A stretch of DNA of 64,000 nucleotides from Opitutia bacterium (GTDB lineage: Bacteria; Verrucomicrobiota; Verrucomicrobiia; Opitutales; Opitutaceae), in the NCBI GenBank assembly GCA_016217595.1, contig JACRHS010000004.1, positions 124,001 to 188,000 of the forward strand, written 5' to 3'. The notes beneath the pieces were generated by a model. It did not search any database, had not been told where the DNA came from, and was given only the letters and a program-made list of their open reading frames with translations. This document shows, piece by piece, positions 9,033-18,268 of this stretch; the first letter of the stretch is position 1; each line of letters begins with the position of its first letter. The position numbers were made by a program, and so were the translations under genes.

Positions 9033-9167
9033 AAGCGAGTCGTGGAGACTACGCGCCCACGACCCGGGTCGCCATGGGGCGTTGACCTACTCCCGCACGG
9101 CGGGCGAAAACGCGCGCTTAGCATAACACCCCATGTCGGCGGGCGCGCCCCCCGGCTAAGCTCGGGG

Positions 9168-9917
9168 ATGATCGCTCTCGCCGATGGTCCGGTTCCGTTC
9201 GACCCTGTGCGCGCCCAGCCCGGCCTGTGCGCCCGCGCCATCCGCCGGCGCGAAGAGGCGCGGCTCGACGCCGAATTGGTGCGCCGCTTTAACGCCGGCG
9301 ACGAGGACGCCTTTGTCGAAATCGTGACCCGGCATCGGGCGCAGATGTTTGCGATCGCTTTCTCCGTGCTGCACAACCGCACCGACGCCGAGGAGATCGC
9401 CCAGGACGCCTTGATTCGCGCGCATGGGGGGCTCGCGCGTTTCCGCGGCGACTCCGCGCTGGCAAGCTGGCTGCATCGCATCGCCCTCAATCTGTCGCGC
9501 AACCGCTACTCCTATTTTTCCCGCCGCTGCCGCCAGTCGACCGTGTCTCTCGACAGCGCGTTCAGCGACGACAACCAGTGCACGATCGCGGATCTGGTGG
9601 CCGCGCCCGCCCCCGGTCCGGTGGGCATGGCGATGGCGGGCGAGTTCTCCGCCCTCGTGGCGGTTTGCATGGGACAGCTCGGGGCGCGGGCGAGAGAAAT
9701 TCTCACCCTGCGCAATGTCCAGAACCACTCGTACGAGCAGATCGCGCATGAGCTCGGCCTCAGTGTCGGCACGGTGAAAAGCCGCCTGGCGCGCGCCCGC
9801 GAACGGCTGCGCGCGCTCCTGGCCGAGACCTGCCCCGATTTCGGCGCCGACGCCCAGCCGGTGGCGTGGTTTGACGCCCGCCCCCCGCCCGCGGGCTTGG
9901 CGATCATCTGCGCCTGA
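9168..9917 (+). CDS. ECF RNA polymerase sigma factor (RpoE-like)
   Basis: 249-residue sigma-70 family ECF factor. Region 2 spans about 38-105 (LVRRFNAGDEDAFVEIVTRH, then RTDAEEIAQDALIRAHGGLARFRG and ALASWLHRIALNLSRNRY), and region 4 spans about 165-215 (AREILTLRNVQNHSYEQIAHELGLSVGTVKSRLARARERL). The 35-residue N-terminal extension before region 2 is unusual but has the only good ATG. No anti-sigma gene is adjacent; the next gene is a convergent response regulator. It is divergent from the BON protein gene, which is a plausible target. Confidence 0.92.
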   Translation: MIALADGPVPFDPVRAQPGLCARAIRRREEARLDAELVRRFNAGDEDAFVEIVTRHRAQMFAIAFSVLHNRTDAEEIAQDALIRAHGGLARFRGDSALASWLHRIALNLSRNRYSYFSRRCRQSTVSLDSAFSDDNQCTIADLVAAPAPGPVGMAMAGEFSALVAVCMGQLGARAREILTLRNVQNHSYEQIAHELGLSVGTVKSRLARARERLRALLAETCPDFGADAQPVAWFDARPPPAGLAIICA

Positions 9918-9934
9918 CCGCCGCGCCCGGTCAG
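9914..9934. terminator. Short hairpin overlapping two convergent stop codons
   Basis: CTGACC (9914-9919) pairs with GGTCAG (9929-9934) around a nine-base GC-rich loop. The stem contains the stop codons of the sigma gene and of the convergent response regulator. It may act as a compact bidirectional terminator; there is no T-run. Confidence 0.4.
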
Positions 9935-10617
9935 ACGATCGTCAACTGGAACCCGCTGGAGCTGACACCCGCGGCGAGCGCCTGGCGGACCCAACCGGCG
10001 GTGTCGTGGATGTCGAGCTTGTCCATGAGCGTCGCCCGGAGCGTCTCGATCATTTTGCCGCTGAGTCCCAGCGCCGCTGCAATCTGCTTATTGGTCGATC
10101 CCTCGGCCACGAGCTGGAGCACTTCGGATTCGCTGGCGGTCAGCCGCACGCGGCGGGCCGGGAGCAAACGGGTACGGTAGCGCAACCGGTTGCGCTCCTC
10201 GCGCCGGCGCTTGGCGAGGATCGGGCTGAAAAAGACGCCGCCCTGCATGACGGTGCGAATCGCCTTGGGGAGATGCTCGGCGGACGTCTGCTTTTCGATA
10301 AATCCGGCCGCGCCCGCCGCCTGCATCCGCTCGACATACGCGTCGTCGCTGTGCGCGGAGAGAATGATCACCTTGGCCGCGGGGCGGGCGGCGAGGATCT
10401 GCTGCGTCGCGTCCAGGCCGTTGAGCACCGGCATGGCGATGTCCATCAGGATGACATCGGGCTGGAGGGCGTGCGCCAGTTTGACCGCCTCCCGCCCATT
10501 CCGCGCCTCCCCGACGATCTCAAATTGTCCGGCCGCGTCGAGCAACGCGCACAGCCCCTGCCGCACGATCGCATGATCGTCTGCCAGCAACACGGTGATG
10601 GGTTTGGCGGGAGTCAT
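9931..10617 (-). CDS. NarL/FixJ-type response regulator
   Basis: 228-residue two-component transcription regulator. The receiver domain (about 7-122) has the acidic pair D13/D14 (LLADDH), the predicted phospho-acceptor D59 in ILMDIAMP, and the conserved Lys in FIEKQTSAEHL. A LuxR-type helix-turn-helix follows at about 155-215 (LTASESEVLQLVAEGSTNKQIAAALG, then MIETLRATLMDKLDI). Its start overlaps the stop of the upstream histidine kinase by four bases, so the two are translated from one message and very likely form a cognate pair. Targets are unknown. Confidence 0.95.
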   Translation of the reverse strand: MTPAKPITVLLADDHAIVRQGLCALLDAAGQFEIVGEARNGREAVKLAHALQPDVILMDIAMPVLNGLDATQQILAARPAAKVIILSAHSDDAYVERMQAAGAAGFIEKQTSAEHLPKAIRTVMQGGVFFSPILAKRRREERNRLRYRTRLLPARRVRLTASESEVLQLVAEGSTNKQIAAALGLSGKMIETLRATLMDKLDIHDTAGWVRQALAAGVSSSGFQLTIV

Positions 10618-11777
10618 GCGCTGGTCCTCCCCTGATTGATGGGGATCTCGGCGCGCACGGTCGTGCCCAAACCCGGCGCCGACTCGATGGTCAGGCGGCC
10701 GCCGACCATCTCGACCCGCTCCCGCATGCCCACCAAGCCGAGACGCTTGGGATTCCGGGCCGAGAGCGTTTCGCCCACGGGAAAAGATCTCCCATTGTCG
10801 CTAATCTCCATGCGGATCGCCCCCGCGACCTCGCTGATCGTCATGCGCACCTGCGTGGCCTGCGCATGGCGGGCGACGTTGGTGAGCGCCTCCTGCGCCA
10901 CCCGAAACAGCACGGTCCGTTTGGTGCTGCCCAGGGCCTCGACCCCGCCAAAGGCCGTCATCTGGATTTTCAATTTTTTCCGCGCGGCCAGGTTTTTACT
11001 GTATGCATCGAGCGCCGGGATCAGACCGAGATCGTCCAGCACCGCCGGCCGCAGCTCGCGGGCGAAGCGGTGGACTTCGCTCATGGAAGTCTCCACCAGC
11101 CGCTGCGTGCGGGCGATCTTCGCCTTCAGCCCGCGCAGACTCGCCGAGGCGCCCTTGCCCAGCGCCGCCAGCTCGACGTTGATGCTGACCAGCGTTTGCA
11201 CGACCTCGTCATGCAACTCGCGGCTGATCTCCTTTCGCTCCTCCTCCTGCGCCGAGAGAATCTGCCGGGTCAGCAGGCGGAGCTTTTGCTGCATGACCAG
11301 CGACTCCTGCAAAAGCGCGCGATATTTCTCCCGGCCTTGGATGATCGCCAGCTCGCCGGCCCGGCGCCGCGCGACCTCGCGCACCAACTGGCGGTTGCCC
11401 TTGGCCAAAGCCGCCGCGTGCAGGTGCAGTGTCTCGTTGCGCTGATGCAGGTGCGCGATGGCCTCTCGCGTGACCCGCCGGGCCGCTTCCAATGGCGCCA
11501 GCGCTTGCGTGAAAAACAGCCCCGCGCGCTGGAGTGCGCCATTGGCCGTGCGCGCGAAATCGTGTGTCGGCGCGAGGGCGACCACCGCCTTCTCGTGCAT
11601 AATGGCCAGATCCAGCGTCACCAGACCGCCCGCCACCGCCAGACGGCCCAAGCACTGCGCGCGGCGGTCGTCCCGCCTCGGGCGCTTCGGATCGAGGCAT
11701 CGGCGCAAAGCCACCAGGTAGCGGGCCGCCAATCGGGCACGAGCGCTTTTGGCGGAGGGTGCGTTCCTATCGATCAT
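10614..11777 (-). CDS. Soluble sensor histidine kinase (HisKA_3 type)
   Basis: 387-residue kinase partner of the adjacent NarL-type regulator. No transmembrane helix is visible, so it should be cytoplasmic. The N-terminal sensory part (about 12-115) resembles the RsbR-like helical region seen in similar kinases of this group (TLDLAIMHEKAVVALAP, RAGLFFTQALAPLEAARR), followed by a coiled coil (about 115-175). The HisKA_3 dimerisation segment has the phospho-acceptor H189 in EEERKEISRELHDEVVQT, then RFARELRPAVLDDLGLIPAL. The HATPase domain contains ALTNVARHAQAT (N box) and RLGLVGMRERVEMVGG (G box). The ATG at 11777 was preferred to a start 234 bases upstream that would add a non-conserved arginine-rich tail. 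Confidence 0.9.
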   Translation of the reverse strand: MIDRNAPSAKSARARLAARYLVALRRCLDPKRPRRDDRRAQCLGRLAVAGGLVTLDLAIMHEKAVVALAPTHDFARTANGALQRAGLFFTQALAPLEAARRVTREAIAHLHQRNETLHLHAAALAKGNRQLVREVARRRAGELAIIQGREKYRALLQESLVMQQKLRLLTRQILSAQEEERKEISRELHDEVVQTLVSINVELAALGKGASASLRGLKAKIARTQRLVETSMSEVHRFARELRPAVLDDLGLIPALDAYSKNLAARKKLKIQMTAFGGVEALGSTKRTVLFRVAQEALTNVARHAQATQVRMTISEVAGAIRMEISDNGRSFPVGETLSARNPKRLGLVGMRERVEMVGGRLTIESAPGLGTTVRAEIPINQGRTSA

Positions 11778-11973
11778 GGCGTGCGATCGCCCGGCGGCTC
11801 CAGTTTTCAATGCGGATAGTGGGATGGGAACATGAATGGCGCTTCGACAGCGGGGAAGGACCGCCATTAAACGCGGGGTTTCGCCGAATAGCGATAGGGT
11901 AAAACCCTGCCTCCGGTTTTTCGGGTCCGGCGCGGCGCTCCGACGACATGACGCCGCGAAAAACCGGTCTTGA

Positions 11974-11987
11974 CTTATAAATATTAG
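11974..11987. promoter_or_regulatory. Operator site 1 (CTNATANNTATNAG), upstream of the symporter gene
   Basis: CTTATAAATATTAG is an imperfect 14-bp palindrome (five of seven pairs) in a GC-rich background, 74 bases before the symporter ATG. A TTGACT hexamer, a possible -35 element, overlaps its left edge at 11970-11975. The same 14 bases recur before the TonB receptor gene at 15085 and a variant recurs before the receptor starting at 27955. Confidence 0.65.
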
Positions 11988-12061
11988 CCGGCGATTAGTC
12001 TCGCCGCTCACTTCGCCGTCTTTTGGCGGCGTCTCCCTCCCTTCGGCCCGGTCCCGTCCCC

Positions 12062-13822
12062 ATGCTTTCCTTCTACGACTATCTCGTCATCGGCGTATAC
12101 TTCCTGTTCATGCTCGTGATCGGCGCGATCTTTCATCGCTCCAACAAGAGCACGAGCGACTTCTTCCGCGGCGGCGGGCAGGTGTTGTGGTGGATCGTCG
12201 GCGCCACCGCGTTCATGACGCAGTTCTCCGCGTGGACGTTCACCGGCGCGTCGAGCAAGGCCTACGAGAACGGCGCCATCGTGCTCACGATCTATTTCGC
12301 CAACGCCCTCGGCTTCTTCGTCAACTACGCGGGCACCGCCTCGCGCCTGCGGCAGATGCGGATCATCACCACGCTGGAGGGCATCCGGCAGCGTTGGGGC
12401 GGCGGCAACGAGCAGTTCTTCACCTGGATCGCCGTGCCGATCGGCATCCTCTCCGCCGGCATCGCGCTCAACGGCCTCGGCGTCATCCTCTCCTCGGTGT
12501 TCGGTTTCAACATCAGCACCACCATGCTGATCGCCGGCATCCTCGTGATCTTCATGGCCACGTTTGGCGGCTCGTGGGCGGCGACGGCGGGCGATTTCAT
12601 GCAGATGCTCGTGCTGGTGGCGGTGACGTGTGTGGCGGCATTTCTCGCGCTCTATCAAGTCGGCGGCGTGAGCGAGTTCATCGGACGGCTGCCCGAGCAA
12701 TCGTTTACCTGGGGACAACTCGCCCGCCCCGAGATCATCTACCTCTGGATGTTCGCCCAGACGATCAAGCAGCTGATCGTGATCAACAACATGACCGACG
12801 GCTACCGCTACCTGTGCGCCAAGGACGACCGGCATGCGCGCCGCGGGGCGTTGCTCGCCGCCATCCTTTTCGTGATCGGGCCGATCGTGTGGTTCATCCC
12901 GCCGATGGCCGCGCGGATCCTTTATCCCGATCTCTCGGTGATCCCGGCGCTGCAACCGCTCGGCGCCAAGATCACCGAGGGCGCGTACCTCGCGGTCGGC
13001 ATCATGACGATGCCGCAGGGCATGATCGGCCTCATGGTGACGAGCCTCTTCGCCGCCACGATTTCCAACATGGACACCGGGCTGAACAAAAACACCGGCA
13101 TCTTCATCCGCAGCTTCTACCGGCGCACGCTCCGCCCCCACGCCGACGAGCGCGAGCTCATGATCGCGAGCAAAATCGTGACGGTGGTGTTCGGCACCAT
13201 GACCGTGCTGGCCGCGTTCATGTTCAACTCCATGGAGGGACTCAGCCTCTTCAACCTCATGCAGCAATTCACCTCGCTCGTGGCGGTGCCCATCGCGATT
13301 CCGCTGCTCTGGGGCATGTTCTACCGGCGCACGCCGTCGTGGTCCGGCTGGTCAACCGTGGTGGTCTGCCTGGGCACGTCGCTCATCGTCGGCAACCTCA
13401 CGACGTTCTTCGGACCGAACGCCTACCAGCGCCTGCTGCTCCTCGCCACGCCCATCGCCACATGGGAGCGCCCCGATGTGTTGTTCCTCCTCGGCGTGCT
13501 GGGCAACACCATCGTCGGCTCGGTCTGGTTCCTCGGCACCTCGTTCTGGTACAAACAGGAGCCGCCGGAGTTTCACGCGAAGGTCGACGCGTTCTTCGAG
13601 AAAATGAAGACGCCGATCGATTTTGCCGCCGAGCACGGCAAGTCCGCCGACCGCTCGCAATTCCGCACGCTGGGCACGCTCTGCCTCGCCTACGGCGGCT
13701 TCGTGCTGCTGCTCGCGTTGATCCCCAACGGCTGGGTTGGCCGCCTCTGCTTCATCTTCATCGGCGGCGCCATCGGCGGCATCGGCGCCCTGCTTTTCCG
13801 GGCGGCGCGCAAAGCCACCTGA
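12062..13822 (+). CDS. Sodium:solute symporter family transporter
   Basis: 586-residue inner-membrane transporter of the SSS (SLC5-like) family, with about thirteen to fourteen hydrophobic segments, starting YDYLVIGVYFLFMLVIGAIFH. Family-typical features include the DFFRGGGQVLWWIVGATAFMTQFSAWTFTG region near residues 35-65, and SLFAATISNMDTGLNKNTGIF in the middle. A soluble loop with FFEKMKTPIDFAAEHG lies near the end. It would couple sodium entry to uptake of a sugar, uronate or other small solute. It has its own predicted operator (11974-11987) and lies upstream of the LacI-type regulator, so it is likely part of the local glycan regulon. Confidence 0.92.
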   Translation: MLSFYDYLVIGVYFLFMLVIGAIFHRSNKSTSDFFRGGGQVLWWIVGATAFMTQFSAWTFTGASSKAYENGAIVLTIYFANALGFFVNYAGTASRLRQMRIITTLEGIRQRWGGGNEQFFTWIAVPIGILSAGIALNGLGVILSSVFGFNISTTMLIAGILVIFMATFGGSWAATAGDFMQMLVLVAVTCVAAFLALYQVGGVSEFIGRLPEQSFTWGQLARPEIIYLWMFAQTIKQLIVINNMTDGYRYLCAKDDRHARRGALLAAILFVIGPIVWFIPPMAARILYPDLSVIPALQPLGAKITEGAYLAVGIMTMPQGMIGLMVTSLFAATISNMDTGLNKNTGIFIRSFYRRTLRPHADERELMIASKIVTVVFGTMTVLAAFMFNSMEGLSLFNLMQQFTSLVAVPIAIPLLWGMFYRRTPSWSGWSTVVVCLGTSLIVGNLTTFFGPNAYQRLLLLATPIATWERPDVLFLLGVLGNTIVGSVWFLGTSFWYKQEPPEFHAKVDAFFEKMKTPIDFAAEHGKSADRSQFRTLGTLCLAYGGFVLLLALIPNGWVGRLCFIFIGGAIGGIGALLFRAARKAT

Positions 13823-13863
13823 CGGTCCGCCCCGCGCCGAGCACAACAAAAGGTTGATCTCCG

Positions 13864-13877
13864 CTCATAACGATCAG
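13864..13877. promoter_or_regulatory. Near-match operator before the LacI gene
   Basis: CTCATAACGATCAG matches nine of the ten fixed positions of CTNATANNTATNAG and ends 11 bases before the GTG start of the LacI-type regulator. It could mediate autoregulation, but as a single near match it is weaker than the other three sites. Confidence 0.4.
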
Positions 13878-13888
13878 ATTTCCCTCCC

Positions 13889-14935
13889 GTGCCCAAAAAG
13901 GAAAAGGTCTCCCAGAAAAGCATCGCGCGCGATCTCGGCGTCTCCCAGCCGCTCGTCTCGCTCGCGTTGAACGGCCGCAAGGACGAACTCAGCCCCGAGA
14001 CGTACAAGCGCATCTGGGACCGCGCCCTCGAACTCGGCTACTGCCCCAAGGGCATGCGCGTCGATCCCGCGCTCACCGCCGCCGGCGCGAAAAACATCGG
14101 CTTCATCCTCCGCTCCGGCGTGCGCCTCTATCAGCAGAACAATTTCTTCGGCCACGTGCAGCACGGCCTGCACGACGCGCTCGCGGCCCGCGGCGGCGCC
14201 CTGCAATTCCTCGGCTCCGAGGACTTGCTCACGCCGGAGAAGCTGCGCCGCATTTTCGCGCCCGGCCACGCGCTGCAAGGCGTGGTGCTGCTCGGCGAGG
14301 TGGCGCGCCCCTTCCTCGATCAGCTGCGCGCGTTGTGCGCCCGCCTCGTGGCCGTCTCCGCGCGTTACCCGGGCCTCTGCCACTCGGTGCAGGGCAACGA
14401 CGCCCAGTCGCTGGAGCAGGTCGTCCGCCATCTGCACGAGCTCGGCCACCGCCGCATCGGCTGGCTCGGCGGCAACGTCGGCCTCGAACGTCACACCGCC
14501 CGCCTCGCCGCCCTGCAAAACACGCTCGAAGCCCTCGGCCTGAGCCTCGACGAACGCTACGTCGTCAAGCTCAGCGACGGCGACCGCGCCGAGGGCGCCG
14601 AGGCCGTGCATGCGCTGCTGCCCAGCCGCCGGCGCCAGGATTTCCCCACCGCATTCGTGTGCTACAACAGCACGATGGCCGCGGGCGCGATGAAGGCCTT
14701 TCAGCGCGAAGGCTGGCGCGTGCCGGCCGATGTCAGCGTCGCCGGCGCCGACATCTCCCGCATCAATCTCGAAGAGACGCCACACATCACCGGCGCCGGC
14801 ACCAACCCGGAAAAAATCGGCGAAGTCGCCGCCAAGCTCCTGCTCGGAAATGCGGCCGCGGAGGAGGGTTTCACGGACATGGTCCTGACCTCCCAGCTGG
14901 TGGTGGGCGACACCACCGGCCCCGCCGCAAAATAG
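13889..14935 (+). CDS. LacI-family transcriptional regulator
   Basis: 348-residue LacI/GalR-type regulator. The N-terminal helix-turn-helix lies at about residues 8-28 (SQKSIARDLGVSQPLVSLAL), followed by the hinge segment SPETYKRIWDRALELGY. The sugar-binding-protein-like effector domain occupies about 65-345, with RRIGWLGGNVGLERHTARLAAL, FVCYNSTMAAGAMKAF and DVSVAGADI typical of the family. The start is a GTG at 13889. It sits between the symporter and the TonB receptor genes and is the best candidate to bind the AT-rich palindromes found upstream of both. Its inducer is probably a breakdown product of the imported glycan, which is an inference. Confidence 0.94.
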   Translation: MPKKEKVSQKSIARDLGVSQPLVSLALNGRKDELSPETYKRIWDRALELGYCPKGMRVDPALTAAGAKNIGFILRSGVRLYQQNNFFGHVQHGLHDALAARGGALQFLGSEDLLTPEKLRRIFAPGHALQGVVLLGEVARPFLDQLRALCARLVAVSARYPGLCHSVQGNDAQSLEQVVRHLHELGHRRIGWLGGNVGLERHTARLAALQNTLEALGLSLDERYVVKLSDGDRAEGAEAVHALLPSRRRQDFPTAFVCYNSTMAAGAMKAFQREGWRVPADVSVAGADISRINLEETPHITGAGTNPEKIGEVAAKLLLGNAAAEEGFTDMVLTSQLVVGDTTGPAAK

Positions 14936-14986
14936 CCCCCGGCGCCATCCGCCAGCAGATCTGTCACGCGAATCCCGGCTTGACTA

Positions 14987-15000
14987 CTTATAAATATTAG
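14987..15000. promoter_or_regulatory. Operator site 2 (CTNATANNTATNAG), upstream of a TonB receptor gene
   Basis: CTTATAAATATTAG, identical over 14 bases to site 1, ends 84 bases before the receptor ATG at 15085. A TTGACT hexamer lies just before it at 14980-14985, again suggesting that a bound repressor would cover the promoter. Confidence 0.65.
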
Positions 15001-15084
15001 CCTCACCTCAGATTCCTCCTCAAGACCGTTAGCACCTCAACCTCGCCCCGAAGGGAGGCACGCCTTCACCCAAACCCTTTTTTT

Positions 15085-17427
15085 ATGAAAACACCCGCCC
15101 CACACTACCGGTTCTCCGCCGCTTGTTTATTTGCCGCCCTGGCCGCGCCGCTCGCCGCCCAGACCGCCCCCACCGAAATCGTCACGTTGCAGGAATTCAA
15201 CGTCACCACCACGGCCCCCAGCGAGTATGCCGCCACCGAATCGACCACCGGCACGCGGGTCTCGGCGAAAATCCGCGACCTGCCCTTCTCCGTCAACGCC
15301 GTCACGGCTGACTTCATGGACGACTTCAACCTCCTCGAATTCCGCGATCAGCTCGGTTACACGAGCGGCGTGGTCGGGTGGGAAACGCTGGCCACCGGTT
15401 ACAGCATCCGTGGCTTCGACGCCGATGTGCAGCTGCGCAACGGCTTTCGCCGCATCGGCCTCATCGACAAGGTCAACGTCGAGCGCGCCGAGGTGATCAA
15501 GGGCCCCGCCGCCTCCATCTACGGCAGCGTGCTGCCCGGCGGCACCGTCAACTACGTCACCAAGAAACCCCAGCGCACCGCCAAGCAACGCGTGGCCGTG
15601 ACCGTCGGTGACCACGACCTGTGGCGTACCCAGCTTTCGAGCACCGGACCGCTCGGCCAGAGCAACAAATTCTTCTACCGCATCGATGGCGCCATCGACT
15701 CCCGGAAGTACGACCAAAAATTCAAGAAGAAGGAACAGGCCACCATCTCCGGGCAAATCCAGTGGAGCCCGCGCAAAGACACCAGCCTGCTCATCGAGTA
15801 CGAGCATCTCGAACGCCGTGAGATCGGCATGTCGCAAGCCACCGTGCCGTTCCGGATTCAGACGCTCACGCCCGATCCTTACCGCGTGCCCTCGCAAAAC
15901 CGCACCTACACGCGCTACGCGGGCATCGCGACCGAGATCATCGATTTCAACAACCAGGGTCCGCAGACCTACTCCAACCGCTACTCCACCACGTTGACCG
16001 CGACGTTGGAGCACCGGCTCAGCGATGTCTTCTCCCTGCGCAGCAGCGCCAACTGGTACGACCGCACCGCCACCCGCGAAGAGATCGGCGGGCGCGACCA
16101 GTTCAACACCGCCACCCGCGCCCTCCAGCGCGGCACGCCCCGTTATCGTCCCTATCCCGAGGGCGGCGCCGTCTGGCAAAACGATCTGCTCGCCTCCTTC
16201 ACCACCGGCTCCGTGAAGCACAAGCTCCTGCTCACGCTCGATTATCAGCGCCAGACCGAGGCCCCCGAGCGCTACGACATGACCAACTTCACCGCCGGTC
16301 TGCCCGCCTCCGTGCAATCTGGCCTGCGGGTCGACGCGCCGGACTACGCTTTCGTCTCCTATCTGGATAATGCCTCGTACTACGCCATGACCCAGAAGGA
16401 GGACAACGCGATCGACATCTACGGCGTTTTCGTGAGCGAACGCGCCACGTTGCTCGACGACCGCCTGACCCTGCTCGTCGGCGGACGCTATGACCGCGCC
16501 GACAAATCCGCCCGCGATCTGTTCAACAAGGTTTCCTCCAAACAATCCACCAACGAGCTCACGCACCAGATCGGCGCCAACTATCGCGTCGCCTCCGGCC
16601 TGCACGTGTTTGCCAACGGCAGCTCATCGTTCGTGCCGCAATTCGGTGTCGGCCGCCGCGCCGATGGCACCACCTACGAGTTGCCCAACGAAACCGGCTC
16701 GGGTTGGGAGACCGGCCTCAAAGCCAGCTTCCTCGCGGAAAAGCTCACGTTCACCACCACCTATTTCGACATCAAGCGTGACAACGTCGCCACCGAGACC
16801 ACCGATCCGACCACCGGCACGCCCGTCACGCTGCTCACCGGCAAGCAGGCCTCCAAGGGCGTCGAGTTCGATTTCAACTGGCTCGTGCTGCCCGAGCTCC
16901 AGCTCTTCGGCGGCTACGGTTACACCGATGCGAAAGTCGTGCAAAACGACAACTCGCCGCACTTGGAAGGCACCACGCCGCGCCGCGTGCCGCGCAACAA
17001 CGGCGGCCTCGCCGTGAAGTACGATTTCAAGACCGGCCGGCTCAAGGGCGCCTTTCTCACCGCCGGCTTCAAGTACTACGACCGCTCGATCGTCAATCCC
17101 TCGGCCGGCCGCAATCTCACCGCCTCGACCTCGAATCCCATCGTCAACAATCCCATGCCCAACGGCCGGCTGCCATTCCCGCGTCTGGCGCCCGGCACGG
17201 TCGTCACCGCCGGCAGCGCGCGCGTCGACGATGGTCGCGAATCGGTGGCCAACGCCGCCTACACCGTCATCGATGCCGGCCTCGGCTACAAATGGAAGTC
17301 CGCCCAACGCTACGCCCAAAAAGTGCAGGTCAACGTGAGCAATCTCGCCGACAAGCGCTACACGTACGGCTCCAGCGGCCAGGGCGAGCGCCTCAGCGTC
17401 GCGTGCACGTACGACCTCTCGTTTTGA
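15085..17427 (+). CDS. TonB-dependent receptor (glycan region)
   Basis: 780-residue outer-membrane receptor. A signal peptide occupies about 1-25 (FSAACLFAALAAPLAAQ). A putative TonB-interacting stretch, EIVTLQEFNVTTT, follows, then the plug domain (about 50-165) with SAKIRDLPFSVNAVTADFM, SIRGFDADVQLRNGFRRIG and VEVIKGPAAS-type segments (ERAEVIKGPAASIYGSVLPGG). The rest is a 22-strand-type beta barrel ending in an aromatic residue (YDLSF). There is no STN domain. It carries an upstream operator shared with the symporter and with the receptor at 25424-27955, so it probably imports the oligosaccharides processed by the enzymes that follow. The SDR gene begins 37 bases downstream. Confidence 0.94.
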   Translation: MKTPAPHYRFSAACLFAALAAPLAAQTAPTEIVTLQEFNVTTTAPSEYAATESTTGTRVSAKIRDLPFSVNAVTADFMDDFNLLEFRDQLGYTSGVVGWETLATGYSIRGFDADVQLRNGFRRIGLIDKVNVERAEVIKGPAASIYGSVLPGGTVNYVTKKPQRTAKQRVAVTVGDHDLWRTQLSSTGPLGQSNKFFYRIDGAIDSRKYDQKFKKKEQATISGQIQWSPRKDTSLLIEYEHLERREIGMSQATVPFRIQTLTPDPYRVPSQNRTYTRYAGIATEIIDFNNQGPQTYSNRYSTTLTATLEHRLSDVFSLRSSANWYDRTATREEIGGRDQFNTATRALQRGTPRYRPYPEGGAVWQNDLLASFTTGSVKHKLLLTLDYQRQTEAPERYDMTNFTAGLPASVQSGLRVDAPDYAFVSYLDNASYYAMTQKEDNAIDIYGVFVSERATLLDDRLTLLVGGRYDRADKSARDLFNKVSSKQSTNELTHQIGANYRVASGLHVFANGSSSFVPQFGVGRRADGTTYELPNETGSGWETGLKASFLAEKLTFTTTYFDIKRDNVATETTDPTTGTPVTLLTGKQASKGVEFDFNWLVLPELQLFGGYGYTDAKVVQNDNSPHLEGTTPRRVPRNNGGLAVKYDFKTGRLKGAFLTAGFKYYDRSIVNPSAGRNLTASTSNPIVNNPMPNGRLPFPRLAPGTVVTAGSARVDDGRESVANAAYTVIDAGLGYKWKSAQRYAQKVQVNVSNLADKRYTYGSSGQGERLSVACTYDLSF

Positions 17428-17464
17428 AGTGACCGCGCCCGGCGGCGCGCAAGGCTCGCGCATT

Positions 17465-18229
17465 ATGTCCGCACCTTCTCTCCCTTCCTTCGATCTCACG
17501 GGCCGTCGCGCCCTCGTCACCGGTTCCTCCCAGGGCATCGGTCTGGCGTTTGCGCGCGGGCTCGCCGCCGCCGGCGCGCACGTGATCCTCAACGGCCGTG
17601 ATTCCGCCAAGCTCGACCGCGCCGCGGCCGAACTGCGCAACGCCGGCCATGGGGTTTCCGTCAGTGCGTTCGACGTCACCGACGAAGCCGCCGTCAATGC
17701 CGCCATCGCCGCACTCGGTCAGATCGACATCCTCGTCAACAACACCGGCATTCACCGGCGCGCACCGCTCGCCGAAATGTCGCTCGCCGACTGGGAAGCG
17801 GTGCTGAAAACCAACCTCACCAGCGCGTTTCTCGTCACCCGCGCCGTCGGCGCCGGCATGATCGCGCGCCAACGCGGCAAGGTGATCAATATCTGTTCGC
17901 TGCAAAGCGACCTCGCCCGTCCCACCACCGGCAATTACGCCGCGGCCAAGGGCGGCCTGCGCACGCTCACCCGCGCCCTCTGCGGCGAGTGGGCCAAATA
18001 CAACATCCAGATCAACTCGATCGCGCCCGGCTACATTCTCACCGATCTCACGCGCCCGCTCGCCGCCGATCCGAAATTCGACTCGTGGATCAAAGGTCGC
18101 ACGCCGGCCGGCCGTTGGGGCTCGGTCGACGACCTCGTCGGCGCGTGCGTCTTCCTCGCTGCGCCCGCCTCCGACTTCGTCAACGGGCACATGCTCACCA
18201 TCGACGGCGGCCTCAGCGCCGTCATCTGA
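17465..18229 (+). CDS. SDR-family oxidoreductase, gluconate 5-dehydrogenase-like
   Basis: 254-residue short-chain dehydrogenase/reductase. The nucleotide-binding motif is TGSSQGIG near residues 19-26, the NNTG motif replaces the usual NNAG at about 94, and the catalytic Ser-Tyr-Lys set is visible as ICSLQS and YAAAKGG. Segments such as RRAPLAEMSLADWEAVLKTNLTS, APGYILTDLTRPL and GRTPAGRWG closely resemble gluconate 5-dehydrogenase (IdnO) and the related KduD enzymes of uronate catabolism. The exact substrate, 5-keto-gluconate or a keto-deoxy uronate, cannot be fixed from sequence. It is followed at once by a strong terminator. Confidence 0.88.
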   Translation: MSAPSLPSFDLTGRRALVTGSSQGIGLAFARGLAAAGAHVILNGRDSAKLDRAAAELRNAGHGVSVSAFDVTDEAAVNAAIAALGQIDILVNNTGIHRRAPLAEMSLADWEAVLKTNLTSAFLVTRAVGAGMIARQRGKVINICSLQSDLARPTTGNYAAAKGGLRTLTRALCGEWAKYNIQINSIAPGYILTDLTRPLAADPKFDSWIKGRTPAGRWGSVDDLVGACVFLAAPASDFVNGHMLTIDGGLSAVI

Positions 18230-18266
18230 ACCCGGCCCGGCGGGCGTTCCGGGTTTTTATTTTTTT
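18229..18266 (+). terminator. Rho-independent terminator between the SDR and mannose-6-phosphate isomerase genes
   Basis: AACCCGG (18229-18235) pairs with CCGGGTT (18249-18255), with GGCGGGC-type bases in the loop, and is followed by a run of twelve T residues broken by one A (to 18266). The T-run ends two bases before the ATG of the next gene. Confidence 0.85.
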
Positions 18267-18268
18267 CG

